DNA of 64,000 nucleotides from Pseudomonas asplenii (lineage in GTDB: Bacteria > Pseudomonadota > Gammaproteobacteria > Pseudomonadales > Pseudomonadaceae): NCBI RefSeq assembly GCF_001293465.1, contig NZ_JSYZ01000007.1, positions 231,220 through 295,219 of the forward strand, given 5' to 3'. The notes beneath the pieces were generated by a model that made no database searches, was not told the origin of the DNA, and saw nothing but the letters and a program-made list of their open reading frames with translations. This document shows positions 8,763 to 19,489 of this stretch, one piece after another. The position numbers and the translations under genes are program-made. Positions within the stretch are counted from its first letter, which is position 1; each line of letters begins with the position of its first letter.

Positions 8763-9751
8763 CAGTGTTGCCCTCCGGCGCCGATTCGCGGATCGAGCCA
8801 GCGACAGGCCAGGTCGGTCAGCAGGTTGAAACTCACCACCATGATCGAAATCACCAGGAAGCCGCCCATCAATACCCCGTAGTCGCGCTGCGCCAAGGCC
8901 TCGTACATCAGCCGACCGATGCCCGGCCAGGAATAGACCACCTCGATCAGCAGGATGCCGCTGGCCAGTTGGCCCAGTTGCAGGCCGGCGAAAGTCACCA
9001 CCGGCAGCAACGCATTGCGCAGCACGTGGGCCCAGAGAATCCGCCGCGGCGACAGGCCCTTGGCCCGCGCGGTGCGCACGTACTCCTGGCCCAGCGCTTC
9101 CAGGGTCGCGGCACGGGTCAGGTGGATGTAGAGGGCCAGGAACAGAAAGCTCAGGGACAGGCATGGCAGCACCAGGTGCTGCAAACGGTCAGCCCACCAG
9201 GCCAGACCCTGGTAGTCGGCAGCGACGGTTTCCATGCCGAAGGCCGGCAACCAGTCGAGACTCACCGAGAACAGCAGGATCAGCAGCATCGCCAGCCAGA
9301 ACGACGGGGTGGCATAGAGCAGCAGCGCGCCCTGGGCAATCAGCCGGTCGAGCCACGGCCGGCGTTCCCGGCTGCACGCTGCAAGCACGCCCAGGGCGAT
9401 GCCGGCCAGCGATGACAGCAGGAACGCCGAGCCCATCAGTGCCAGGGTCGCCGGCAGCCGCTCGGCGATCAGCGACCAGACCGGCGCCTGGTTGCGATAG
9501 GAATAGCCCAGGTCCAGTCGCGCGATATGGCCCAGATAGATCAGCAACTGCTGGGCCACCGGCTTGTCCAGCCCCATGTCCTGACGCAACTGCGCGATGT
9601 ACCGGGCGTCATCGACCCCGGCTTCGCCGGCCAGCATCAGCGCCGGGTCGCCCGGTGCCAGGCGGATCAGCAGGAAGCTCAGCACCAGCACCCCGAGCAC
9701 CATCGCCAGCGCCCGCAGCAGCCGCGAGCCAAGGAAGATCAGCCCGCTCAT
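8762..9751 (-). CDS. Dipeptide-type ABC transporter permease (DppB-like)
   Basis: 329 residues. It has the hallmark DppB N-terminus (RLLRALAMVLGVLVLSFLLIRLAPGDPA), about six membrane segments and the conserved EYVRTARAKGLSPRRILWAH cytoplasmic loop that contacts the ATPase. The start overlaps the binding-protein stop by four bases (ATGA). It forms an importer with the DppC-like and fused ATPase genes downstream. Confidence 0.93.
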   Translation of the reverse strand: MSGLIFLGSRLLRALAMVLGVLVLSFLLIRLAPGDPALMLAGEAGVDDARYIAQLRQDMGLDKPVAQQLLIYLGHIARLDLGYSYRNQAPVWSLIAERLPATLALMGSAFLLSSLAGIALGVLAACSRERRPWLDRLIAQGALLLYATPSFWLAMLLILLFSVSLDWLPAFGMETVAADYQGLAWWADRLQHLVLPCLSLSFLFLALYIHLTRAATLEALGQEYVRTARAKGLSPRRILWAHVLRNALLPVVTFAGLQLGQLASGILLIEVVYSWPGIGRLMYEALAQRDYGVLMGGFLVISIMVVSFNLLTDLACRWLDPRIGAGGQH

Positions 9752-11358
9752 GGTGTCGGTGCATCGAGGTAGACGCTTTCGTCGTCTTCGTTGAGGCTGG
9801 TGGCGGTCTGCAGCAGGTTCCTGACCTGGCTATGGTAGAGCGTCGGATAGCGCATCTCGAAGATCGGCAGGATCGGCAGGTCGGTGTTCAGGCGGTTCTC
9901 CAGCTCGCTGTAGACCTGGCGACGCTGCTCGCCGTCCGCCGTGTTGGCGACCTTGCTCCACAGCGCATCCGCCTGCGGGCTGCTGTAGCCGCTGACGTTG
10001 GCGAACGGCGAGGTCTTGAGGATGTAGTCGGAGCGGTACAGGTAGGCGGTGGTCAGGTACGGATCGCCGACCTGGAAGATGAAGTTGTAGGTCAGGTCGA
10101 AATCCCAGTCGCTGACCCGCTGGAACCAGGTGGCCGCGTCCGAGGTGACCACCTGGACCTTGAAGCCCAGCGGCTGCAGAGCCTGCTTGGTGTACTCGGC
10201 GGCGCGTTCCCAGGCACCGCCCTTCTCGCCGTTGAGCAGGCGGATGCGCACCGCGCCGACATCGACGCCGGACTCGGCGATCAGCGCCCTGGCTTTCTTC
10301 AGGTCATAGCTGTACTGCGGCAGTTGTGGATCGTGATACGGCGAGCTGGAGACGAAGGGTCCCTGGGCCACCTTGCCCGTGCCGAAGAAAATGTTGTCGA
10401 CAATGAACGGCCGGTTCAGCGCATAGAGAATCGCCTGGCGTACCTTGGGGTTGTCCAGCGGCGGCTTGCGGGTGTTGATCTGCAGGAAGGCCAGCCCGGA
10501 GTACAGTTCCCAGCCCTGCTCCGAAGACTGCACGCCGGGCAGGCCGCTCAGGCGCTTGAGGTCGGAGTAGTCGGCATCGCCGCTGCGCAGCACCTGCACG
10601 TCGCCACGCTCGAAGGCGGCGGCCCGGGAGGAAGCGTCGGGGATCACGTGGAAGACGATACCGTCCAGGTGCGGCAGGCCCTTTTTCCAGTAGTCGGGGT
10701 TTTTGCCCAGCTTGATATAGGCACCTCGTTTCCATTCCTGGAACACGAACGGACCGGTGCCGACCGGCTTGAGGTTATAGGGGTTGTTACGGAAATCGGT
10801 GCCTTCGTAGAGGTGCTTGGGCACCACCGGGCGCAGGCCGCTGCCCAGGGACGAGAGCAGCGGTGCGAAAGGCTTCTTCAGGTGGAAGGTCACCTGCAGC
10901 GGGCCGCTGGCGTCGATGGAGGCGACGAATTCGGTGAACACCCCGCCGAGGCGCTTGTCCACTTCCGGGTAGAAGGTCCGAAAGCTGAACACCACGTCGT
11001 CGGCGGTGAACGGCTGACCATCGTGCCAGCGCACGCCGTCCTGCAGGTCGAAGGTGTAGGTCAGGCCGTCGGCGGAGACAGTCCAACTCCTGGCCAACAC
11101 CGGTTTGGGTTGCAGGTGGGTGTCGTAGGTCAGCAGGCCCTGGAGGATCTTGCCACTGACATACTGGGTCGAAACATGGGAGACCACGCCATGCATCAGC
11201 GATGGCGGTTCCGGCTGGGCCACCAGGTTGAGCACACCGCCATCGCGGGGTTGTGCCTGCACGCTGCCAGCCAGGATCAGCGCACTGGCGGCGAGGCCGA
11301 GCAGGGCCCGGCGCAGGGGCCGGGTGCGAGATGAAGGGGTCGGCGAAAAATCAGGCAT
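9748..11358 (-). CDS. Periplasmic solute-binding protein, peptide/nickel family (SBP family 5)
   Basis: 536 residues. A basic N-region and hydrophobic core ending in VQA before QPRDGG form a cleavable Sec signal. The mature part has the family-5 pattern (LARSWTVSADGLTYTFDLQDGVRWHDG). Family members bind oligopeptides, glutathione, opines or metal chelates. Here the sigma-54 promoter 68 bases upstream and the neighbouring flavin monooxygenases suggest a sulfur-containing, possibly peptide-like, ligand; that is inference. First gene of an operon of five: binding protein, two permeases, fused ATPase, alpha/beta hydrolase. Confidence 0.92.
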   Translation of the reverse strand: MPDFSPTPSSRTRPLRRALLGLAASALILAGSVQAQPRDGGVLNLVAQPEPPSLMHGVVSHVSTQYVSGKILQGLLTYDTHLQPKPVLARSWTVSADGLTYTFDLQDGVRWHDGQPFTADDVVFSFRTFYPEVDKRLGGVFTEFVASIDASGPLQVTFHLKKPFAPLLSSLGSGLRPVVPKHLYEGTDFRNNPYNLKPVGTGPFVFQEWKRGAYIKLGKNPDYWKKGLPHLDGIVFHVIPDASSRAAAFERGDVQVLRSGDADYSDLKRLSGLPGVQSSEQGWELYSGLAFLQINTRKPPLDNPKVRQAILYALNRPFIVDNIFFGTGKVAQGPFVSSSPYHDPQLPQYSYDLKKARALIAESGVDVGAVRIRLLNGEKGGAWERAAEYTKQALQPLGFKVQVVTSDAATWFQRVSDWDFDLTYNFIFQVGDPYLTTAYLYRSDYILKTSPFANVSGYSSPQADALWSKVANTADGEQRRQVYSELENRLNTDLPILPIFEMRYPTLYHSQVRNLLQTATSLNEDDESVYLDAPTP

Positions 11359-11426
11359 GGCGGGCTCCGCAGGAAAGATTCGGCAGGCACGGCACAGGGT
11401 GTGCGACCGGCCCTTTCGAGGGTTTT

Positions 11427-11442
11427 AGCAAGGCCTGTGCCA
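11427..11442 (-). promoter_or_regulatory. Sigma-54 promoter for the peptide-type ABC transporter operon
   Basis: On the minus strand the sequence is TGGCAC-AGGCC-TTGCT, a full match to the -24/-12 consensus with GG and GC ten bases apart. It lies about 70 bases before the binding-protein start at 11358. The same 16-base sequence occurs before the TonB receptor at 14466. Confidence 0.9.
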
Positions 11443-11485
11443 GTGCTTTTGCGCCCGTGTTTGCGCGGTACCGGGTTGCCGCGCA

Positions 11486-11534
11486 GTGATGAAAAAACCA
11501 CAACCCGTGCCGGGCACTGTGGAAAAAGCAGCAG
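11486..11534. promoter_or_regulatory. Putative activator-binding boxes between divergent sigma-54 promoters (region A)
   Basis: The best box is CTGTGG-AAAAAG-CAGCAG at 11517-11534; a weaker one, GTGATG-AAAAAA-CCACAA, lies at 11486-11503, 31 bases away. A half-site (AAAAA followed by CACCAG) ends at 11586. The design matches the four boxes at 14287-14414. They sit between the promoters at 11427 and 11621, the usual place for enhancer sites of a sigma-54 activator. The 11359-11671 interval holds nothing else recognised. Confidence 0.6.
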
Positions 11535-11620
11535 CCTCCCCTGTCTCATCGTTGGGAACCGGCTTGCTGGCACCCAAAAACACCAGTCGCGGCTCCCCGA
11601 GAAAACCCATTGCCCTGCCC

Positions 11621-11636
11621 TGGCACAACCCTTGCG
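11621..11636 (+). promoter_or_regulatory. Sigma-54 promoter for the TTC38-like gene
   Basis: TGGCAC-AACCC-TTGCG matches the -24/-12 consensus (GG and GC ten bases apart). The TTC38-like start codon is 35 bases downstream, giving a short leader of roughly 20-25 bases. It is divergent to the promoter at 11427-11442. Confidence 0.88.
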
Positions 11637-11671
11637 ACAACTGCGATCTTCGAACCCGCGAGCCTCTTCCC

Positions 11672-13024
11672 ATGTTTCTGGATTACCTGGGCAACCCCAT
11701 CGATAGCGACCTCTCCACCACCCGACGCGGCATCGACGACTTCATCGGCGGTTTCCTCGGTTATCACCCACGCGCCGAAAACATTCTCGCCGCCGCCGAT
11801 GCCGACCCGAACTCGCGGCTGGCCAATGCCCTGGCCGGCATCCTGCTGATGTTCAGCGAGTCTCCCGACGGGCCGCGCCTGGCCGAGCGTTATCGCCAGC
11901 AGGCCGATGCCGTGCACGTCGCTCACCGCCGTGCCGACCTCTACCTGGCGACCCTCGATGCCTGGATCGCCGACGATCTGGAACGGGTACTGGGCCTGAC
12001 CGAGCATTTGCTGGACAGCTTCCCCCGCGACCTGTTCGCCGCCAAGCTCAACCAGTACGTGGAATTCAACCGCGGCAACTGGCCGGCGCTGCTGCGCATT
12101 GCCCTCAAGGCCCGCGACGCCGCGCCGGAAATCGCCCATAGCCATGGCCTGCTGGCCTTCGCCTATGAACAGTGCCACCTGCTCGATGAAGCCGAGGCCG
12201 CCGCCCGCCAGGCCCTGGCGCTGCAGGCCGACGAAGCCTGGGCCCAGCACGCCCTCGCCCACGTGCTGCTGACCCGCGGGCGGATCGAGGAAGGCATCGA
12301 CTTCCTGGAAAGCGTCAAGCACCACTGGCAAGGCCTCAACTCGTTCATGTACACCCACAACTGGTGGCACCTGGCGCTGTTCTACCTGGCCCGTGGGCAG
12401 GATCAGCGAGTGCTGGAAATCTATGATCGACACGTGTGGGGCATCCTCCCGGAATACTCCCAGGACCAGATCGGCGCGGTGTCGCTGCTGGCCCGCCTGG
12501 AGCTGGCGGGGGTGGATGTCGGCCAACGCTGGCAGGCCGTGGCGGCCTACCTGCGGGTGCGGGTCGCAGACACGGTGCAGCCGTTTCTCAGCGTGCAGTA
12601 CCTATATGGCCTGGCGCGCGCCGGGTTGCCCGAGGCGGACCGATTGCTCGAGGCCCTGCGCGAACGCAGCCACAGCGCACCGGCTTTCAGCCGCGACACC
12701 TGGGCCCAGGTGACATTACCCCTGGCCGAAGGGTTGCTGGCCCATGCCCGTGGCGACTGGCATACCGCAGCGCTACGCCTGGGCAGCGTGTTGCCGCGCC
12801 TCAACGATATCGGCGGCAGCCACGCCCAGCGCGACCTGTTCACCCAGATCGAACTGGATGCACGGCTGCACGCGGGCGATTGGCGAGCGGCGCAGCAGAC
12901 CCTGGAACTGCGCCGAGGCTACGATGCGCTGGATGTGCCGACCAATCGGCATCTGGTACGGGTGTATGAGGCGCTGGGGTTGCCGTCCGAGGCCAAGCGG
13001 GCCAGGGCACGGATCGAACACTGA
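11672..13024 (+). CDS. TTC38-like tetratricopeptide repeat protein
   Basis: 450 residues, fully helical, with the TTC38 family landmarks: HALAHVLLTRGRIEEGIDFL, then HNWWHLALFYLARG, and IGGSHAQRDLFTQ near the end. The family occurs from bacteria to man and its biochemical role is unknown. The start at 11672 was chosen because it is just downstream of the sigma-54 promoter; upstream in-frame codons would lie inside that promoter. There is no signal peptide. Co-regulation with importers and flavin monooxygenases suggests an accessory role in the sulfur-compound pathway, perhaps as a scaffold, but this is inference. Confidence 0.85.
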   Translation: MFLDYLGNPIDSDLSTTRRGIDDFIGGFLGYHPRAENILAAADADPNSRLANALAGILLMFSESPDGPRLAERYRQQADAVHVAHRRADLYLATLDAWIADDLERVLGLTEHLLDSFPRDLFAAKLNQYVEFNRGNWPALLRIALKARDAAPEIAHSHGLLAFAYEQCHLLDEAEAAARQALALQADEAWAQHALAHVLLTRGRIEEGIDFLESVKHHWQGLNSFMYTHNWWHLALFYLARGQDQRVLEIYDRHVWGILPEYSQDQIGAVSLLARLELAGVDVGQRWQAVAAYLRVRVADTVQPFLSVQYLYGLARAGLPEADRLLEALRERSHSAPAFSRDTWAQVTLPLAEGLLAHARGDWHTAALRLGSVLPRLNDIGGSHAQRDLFTQIELDARLHAGDWRAAQQTLELRRGYDALDVPTNRHLVRVYEALGLPSEAKRARARIEH

Positions 13025-13063
13025 CCGACCGGACGATCATTACAGCAGACGCCGTAAAACCGC

Positions 13064-13119
13064 GGGATTCATCCGCGAAGAGGACCTGGAGACCGCCAAG
13101 AGCCTCGCGGATGAAGCCC
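13064..13119. repeat. REP-like inverted repeat
   Basis: Arms 13064-13080 (GGGATTCATCCGCGAAG) and 13103-13119 (imperfect complement) face each other between the convergent TTC38-like and P1-peptidase genes. It is likely a bidirectional terminator or REP remnant. Confidence 0.6.
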
Positions 13120-13154
13120 ACGGTAGCTCGCAGGCGCATGAAGGCTTGGCGCAA

Positions 13155-14147
13155 TCACTTGCGCGCTTCGAACACCCCCCGCGCAATCGCCCGCGCCACG
13201 CAATCGGCTGCCGCCGAGCCGATATAGCCGATCTGCACCTGCCGACGCGGCCCGTCCACCAGCGGCAACTCCCCGGAGGCCAGGGCGAACACCGTGTCGC
13301 CATCGAACGGCAGGTGCGCCGGCCGCACCGCCCGGGCAATGCCGTCCTGGGCCATGATCGCCACACGCTTGCACTCGGCAGTGGTCAGCCGGGCGTTGCA
13401 GGCCACCGCCACCAGGGTGGTGTTGGCACCGGCCTGCAGGCGGCCCATGCTGTCCAGCCGCGACAACTCCGGCATCGGGTCGCTGGCGTCCGTCACCGCG
13501 GTGGGCCGCGCGCCCCCGAACTCGCCGGCGATCTCCCAGGGCCAGGACCAGAAGGTCTGTCCGTCCGGCATGTACACCGAGCCGATGGGGTTGGCCACCA
13601 CCAGGGCCGCCACCACCAGCCCGTCCTCGAGGGCCAGCGAAGCCGAACCGAGCCCGCCCTTGAGCACGCCGGCCATCGCTCCACGACCGGCCCCCACCGA
13701 ACCCAGGGCGAAGTCTTCACCGACATTGTCCAGTGCCTCGAAGCCAAGGCGGCGGTACGGCGGCTCCAGCCCCCAATGCTTGTCGCCACCGTTGGCCAGG
13801 TCATGCAGCACCGCCGCCGGCACGATCGGAATCGCCGGTGCACCGGCCTTCAGGTGCAGGCCGACTTCCTGTTGCGACAGCGCCGCCGCCACCGCATCCG
13901 CCGCGCCCAGGCCGAACACCGAACCGCCGGCGAACACCAGCGCATGCAGTTGCCCGACCATGTTCTGCGGCTCCAGCGCCGCCGACTCCCGCCCCCCCGG
14001 ACCACCACCACGAATATCGATGCTGGCCGTCCAGGCGCCATCGGTGCGGATCACCGTCACGCCGGTGTCGACCCGCAGGTCGGTGGCGTGTCCGACGCGA
14101 ACGCCAGGTACATCGGTCAACAGGTTACGGGGTCCCGGTAACGGCAT
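13155..14147 (-). CDS. P1/DmpA family N-terminal nucleophile aminopeptidase
   Basis: 330 residues. Family landmarks are NLLTDVPGVRVGHATD, RGGGPGGRES, LHALVFAGGSVFGL, GSVGAGRGA and KGGLGSAS. The self-processing site is expected at N243|T244 in GANTTLVAV, aligned with the Gly249-Ser250 cleavage site of DmpA, so it should mature into two chains. DmpA-type enzymes remove N-terminal amino acids (some D- or beta-residues). The ATG at 14147 follows AGGAA at six bases; an ATG two codons earlier is too close to that site. It is driven by its own sigma-54 promoter and is divergent from the TonB receptor, so it probably processes a peptide-like substrate of the cluster. Confidence 0.88.
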   Translation of the reverse strand: MPLPGPRNLLTDVPGVRVGHATDLRVDTGVTVIRTDGAWTASIDIRGGGPGGRESAALEPQNMVGQLHALVFAGGSVFGLGAADAVAAALSQQEVGLHLKAGAPAIPIVPAAVLHDLANGGDKHWGLEPPYRRLGFEALDNVGEDFALGSVGAGRGAMAGVLKGGLGSASLALEDGLVVAALVVANPIGSVYMPDGQTFWSWPWEIAGEFGGARPTAVTDASDPMPELSRLDSMGRLQAGANTTLVAVACNARLTTAECKRVAIMAQDGIARAVRPAHLPFDGDTVFALASGELPLVDGPRRQVQIGYIGSAAADCVARAIARGVFEARK

Positions 14148-14227
14148 GGTCATTTCCTGAGTTGAAGAATATCGGTGTCCTGCCCTTGCGGGAGCCAGCT
14201 CCCACAGCACATGTATCGGATCCATTG

Positions 14228-14243
14228 AGCAAGTGATGTGCCA
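14228..14243 (-). promoter_or_regulatory. Sigma-54 promoter for the P1/DmpA peptidase gene
   Basis: On the minus strand it reads TGGCAC-ATCAC-TTGCT, a full -24/-12 match 80 bases before the peptidase start. It is divergent to the promoter at 14466-14481 across 220 bases that contain four copies of the inverted-repeat box. Confidence 0.9.
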
Positions 14244-14286
14244 GCCATCGATGACCCCATGTCGGCTCGGCATGGCTGGCGAAGGC

Positions 14287-14414
14287 CTGTTGCTAACTCA
14301 ACAGCCCCCATCGCGACTGCTGACAAATCAACACTCGCCTTCCCCGCTACGCCCACCCACCGCGCGCTGTAGAAAAACCAACAGCCTGAATCGCCGCCGT
14401 TGGAAAAACACCAG
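14287..14414. promoter_or_regulatory. Four activator-binding boxes between divergent sigma-54 promoters (region B)
   Basis: The boxes are 14287-14304 (CTGTTG-CTAACT-CAACAG, a perfect dyad), 14317-14334 (CTGCTG-ACAAAT-CAACAC), 14367-14384 (CTGTAG-AAAAAC-CAACAG) and 14397-14414 (CCGTTG-GAAAAA-CACCAG). Start-to-start spacings are 30, 50 and 30 bases, so they form two pairs. The placement 45-180 bases from either -24 element suits enhancer sites for a sigma-54 activator, most simply the SfnR-like protein at 23018-24097. The rest of the 14148-14644 gap is promoter and leader sequence with no gene. Confidence 0.7.
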
Positions 14415-14465
14415 ATCCGCTTCGTCATACGAGCCAAAACCTTGATTTTAAAGGGCTAAAACACA

Positions 14466-14481
14466 TGGCACAGGCCTTGCT
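14466..14481 (+). promoter_or_regulatory. Sigma-54 promoter for the TonB receptor and flavin monooxygenase genes
   Basis: TGGCAC-AGGCC-TTGCT, an exact -24/-12 consensus identical over 16 bases to the promoter at 11427-11442. Transcription would begin near 14493, leaving a leader of about 150 bases before the receptor start at 14645. The next genes follow on the same strand and may be read through. Confidence 0.9.
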
Positions 14482-14644
14482 CCACGGCCTTCAGCAGAGC
14501 TTGAGACCGCGGCCATCGCGCCGGTCCGGCAACAAGCCGTCACTGACCACGCTTGCGACGACCCGCCACGACACCGTCGCCTTACCCGAACAAGGTGGGC
14601 CCTGCCAGGGGCCACACCGGGGAACCACTGGAGCGATTCACATC

Positions 14645-17080
<2,436 letters not shown>

Positions 17081-17144
17081 CCCACCTGGCGCTGCCGGCG
17101 ATCACCTGCGTCGCCGGCCTTGCCTGCTCAACGGGAGCCCGTTA

Positions 17145-18473
17145 ATGACCCGCCGAACCGATCAACTCAAGCTCGGAGCCTTTCTCGCCAACAGCGGCCA
17201 TCATGTCGCCGCCTGGCGCCATCCCCTGGCCCAGGCCGATGCCAGCCTGGACTTCGCCCACTTCAAGACGATTGCCGAAACCGCCGAACGTGGCCGGTTC
17301 GACGCCCTGTTCATCGCCGACGTGGTTGCGCTCTGGGGCCACCACCACGATGCCCTGAGCCGCACCGCCCGCGCCGAACATTTCGAACCGCTGACGCTGA
17401 TGTCCGCACTGGCGGCCGTGACGAACCACATCGGCCTGATCGCCACCGCCACCACCAGCTACAACGAGCCGTACCATATCGCCCGCAAGTTCGCCTCCCT
17501 CGACCACCTTTCCGGCGGTCGTGCGGCCTGGAACCTGGTGACCTCGGTGGTCTCCGACGAGGCCTGGAACTTCGGCCGCGAACGGCACATCGACCACGGC
17601 GACCGCTACCAGCGCGCCGAGGAATTCCACGACGTGGTCAAGGGCCTGTGGGACAGTTGGGACGACGACGCCTTCACCCGCGACAAGGCCAGCGGCCAGT
17701 ACTTCGACCCGGACAAGCTGCATACCCTCAACCACCGTGGCGAACACTTTTCCGTACGCGGCCCGCTGAACGTCGCCAGGCCACCCCAGGGCCACCCGGT
17801 ACTGGTCCAGGCGGGCGCCTCGGAAGCCGGCAAGACCCTCGCTGCGCGGGTCGCCGAAGTGATCTTCGCCTCCGCCAGCGACCTGGCCGATGCCCAGGCC
17901 TTCTACCAGGACATCAAGGCCCGCGCCGCCGATCTTGGCCGCGACCCGGACCACATCAAGATTCTCCCCGGCATCACGCCTTTCATCGGCGAGACCCGCG
18001 AACAGGCCCAGGCGCTGTTCGACGAGTTCCAGGCCCTGATCGACCCGGTACTCGGCCTGCGCCTGCTGGCCGACACCCTTGGCGAAGATATCGACCTGAG
18101 CGGCCATGACCTCGACGGCCCGTTGCCCGAGACCCCGGTCGGCCAGCGCGGCAGCCGTCGCGACAAGGTGCTGGAGCTGGCGCGCAAGGAAAACCTCAGC
18201 ATCCGCCAGCTGTACCTGCGCCTGGCCGGCGGCAACCCGGTGATCGGCACCGCCGCCGATATCGCCGATCATTTCGAGGCCTGGTTCCAGGCCCGCGCCT
18301 GCGACGGCTTCAACGTGTTCTTCCCGTACTTCCCCGGTGCCATCGAGGTGTTCGTCGACCAGGTGACGCCACTGCTGCAGGCGCGTGGACTGTTCCGTCG
18401 TGAATACCAAGGCCGCACCTTGCGGGAAAACCTCGGGCTGCCACGGCCGGCCAACCGGTTCAGCCGATCATGA
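17145..18473 (+). CDS. LLM flavin-dependent monooxygenase, NtaA/SnaA/DszA family (YxeK-like)
   Basis: 442 residues, the usual length for the NtaA/SnaA/DszA subfamily of reduced-flavin (FMNH2) monooxygenases. Visible landmarks are KLGAFLANSGHHVAAWRHP, TSYNEPYHIARKFASLDHLS, GRAAWNLVTS, and GHPVLVQAGASEAGK. The family includes DszA (sulfone cleavage) and B. subtilis YxeK, which acts in breakdown of S-(2-succino)cysteine. No flavin reductase gene lies in the cluster, so reduced flavin must come from elsewhere. It starts 64 bases after the receptor stop and overlaps the next monooxygenase gene by four bases. The substrate is not determined. Confidence 0.9.
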   Translation: MTRRTDQLKLGAFLANSGHHVAAWRHPLAQADASLDFAHFKTIAETAERGRFDALFIADVVALWGHHHDALSRTARAEHFEPLTLMSALAAVTNHIGLIATATTSYNEPYHIARKFASLDHLSGGRAAWNLVTSVVSDEAWNFGRERHIDHGDRYQRAEEFHDVVKGLWDSWDDDAFTRDKASGQYFDPDKLHTLNHRGEHFSVRGPLNVARPPQGHPVLVQAGASEAGKTLAARVAEVIFASASDLADAQAFYQDIKARAADLGRDPDHIKILPGITPFIGETREQAQALFDEFQALIDPVLGLRLLADTLGEDIDLSGHDLDGPLPETPVGQRGSRRDKVLELARKENLSIRQLYLRLAGGNPVIGTAADIADHFEAWFQARACDGFNVFFPYFPGAIEVFVDQVTPLLQARGLFRREYQGRTLRENLGLPRPANRFSRS

Positions 18474-19489
18474 GCGGCGGTTTCTCCCTGGGCTTTCTCA
18501 GCCGCGTCTACCGCCCGGCCTTCGACCCGCAGGTCTACCGCGACACCCTGGAGCTGTTCCGCGTTGCCGAGGAGCTGGGCTTCGACAGTGGCTGGGTGGC
18601 CCAGCACCACTTCGCCAGCGAACAGGGCCGCCTGCCCTCGCCACTGGTCCTGCTGGCCGCCATCGCCCAGCGCACCCGGCGCATCGCCCTGGGCACCGGC
18701 ATTATCGTGCTGCCACAGGAGGACCCGCTGCGCCTGGCCGAGGATGCGGCGGTGCTCGACCTGCTCAGCGGCGGCCGCCTGGAACTGGGCCTGGGTGCCG
18801 GCTTCGACCCGCAGACCTACGACGCCTTCGGCCTAGATCACGGTGAGCGCCACCGCGACTACGAAACCCGCCTGCAACGCCTGCGCTCGGCTCTGGGCAA
18901 CGCACCGCTGAGCGCCGACGGCGCGCGCCTGCTGCCCCGTGCCGAAGGACTTGGGCGATGCTTGTGGGAGGCGACTTCACGGGTCGAACAGGTCGCCGCC
19001 CGCGGCAACGGGCTGATCATGGCACCCAATCCGCACCTGCCGCCCGAGGCCGGCGTGGAGCTGGTGGAGCGCTATCGCCAGGCCTGGACCGGCGACAACG
19101 GCACCCCGGCGCGGGTGGTCCGGGTTCAGGCGGTCTTCCCTGACGCGGATGCGGCGGCGCCGGGATCGACGCTGCACGGCGATATCCTCGCCTACGTGCG
19201 TCGCCAGCAGAGCATCGGTGTCTATCGGGCCGGAATCGATGCCGACTTCAACCAGGTGCTCGCCCGTCTCGGGGTGCTTCACGGAGCACCGGAGCGGATC
19301 GTCGAGGCTCTCGCCCAGGGACCGCGCCTGGGTGCCCACGACCATCTGGTCGTGCAGGTGCAGACCGCCAGCACGCCACCGCGCGAGGCCATCCGCGCAC
19401 TGCAGATCATCCGCGAACGGATCGCCCCGGCGCTGGGCTGGCAGCCGACCCCGCAGCGTCCCTCGTCCCTGGAGAAACCGCATCCATGA
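18470..19489 (+). CDS. LLM flavin-dependent monooxygenase (first of a paralogous pair)
   Basis: 339 residues of the bacterial luciferase-like TIM-barrel family. Typical motifs are ELGFDSGWVAQHHF, LGTGIIVLPQEDPLRLAEDAAVLD and GGRLELGLGAGFDP. It resembles the KPN_01858-type putative FMN-dependent monooxygenases. The following gene (19486-20481) is a clear paralogue with the same motif order, and the two overlap by four bases, so a heteromeric enzyme is possible, as with LuxA/LuxB. The substrate is unknown; an organosulfur compound is inferred from the cluster. Confidence 0.87.
   Translation: MSGGFSLGFLSRVYRPAFDPQVYRDTLELFRVAEELGFDSGWVAQHHFASEQGRLPSPLVLLAAIAQRTRRIALGTGIIVLPQEDPLRLAEDAAVLDLLSGGRLELGLGAGFDPQTYDAFGLDHGERHRDYETRLQRLRSALGNAPLSADGARLLPRAEGLGRCLWEATSRVEQVAARGNGLIMAPNPHLPPEAGVELVERYRQAWTGDNGTPARVVRVQAVFPDADAAAPGSTLHGDILAYVRRQQSIGVYRAGIDADFNQVLARLGVLHGAPERIVEALAQGPRLGAHDHLVVQVQTASTPPREAIRALQIIRERIAPALGWQPTPQRPSSLEKPHP

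Noticed and set aside
11486..11671. N-terminal extension of the TTC38-like protein from 11486
   Set aside because: The extra sequence covers the activator boxes and the promoter at 11621, so it cannot be translated from that promoter; 11672 gives the family's normal start.
14465..14644. N-terminal extension of the TonB receptor starting at 14465
   Set aside because: The ATG there is inside the sigma-54 promoter, and the extension would bury the signal peptide about 60 residues in. The start at 14645 gives a normal signal sequence.
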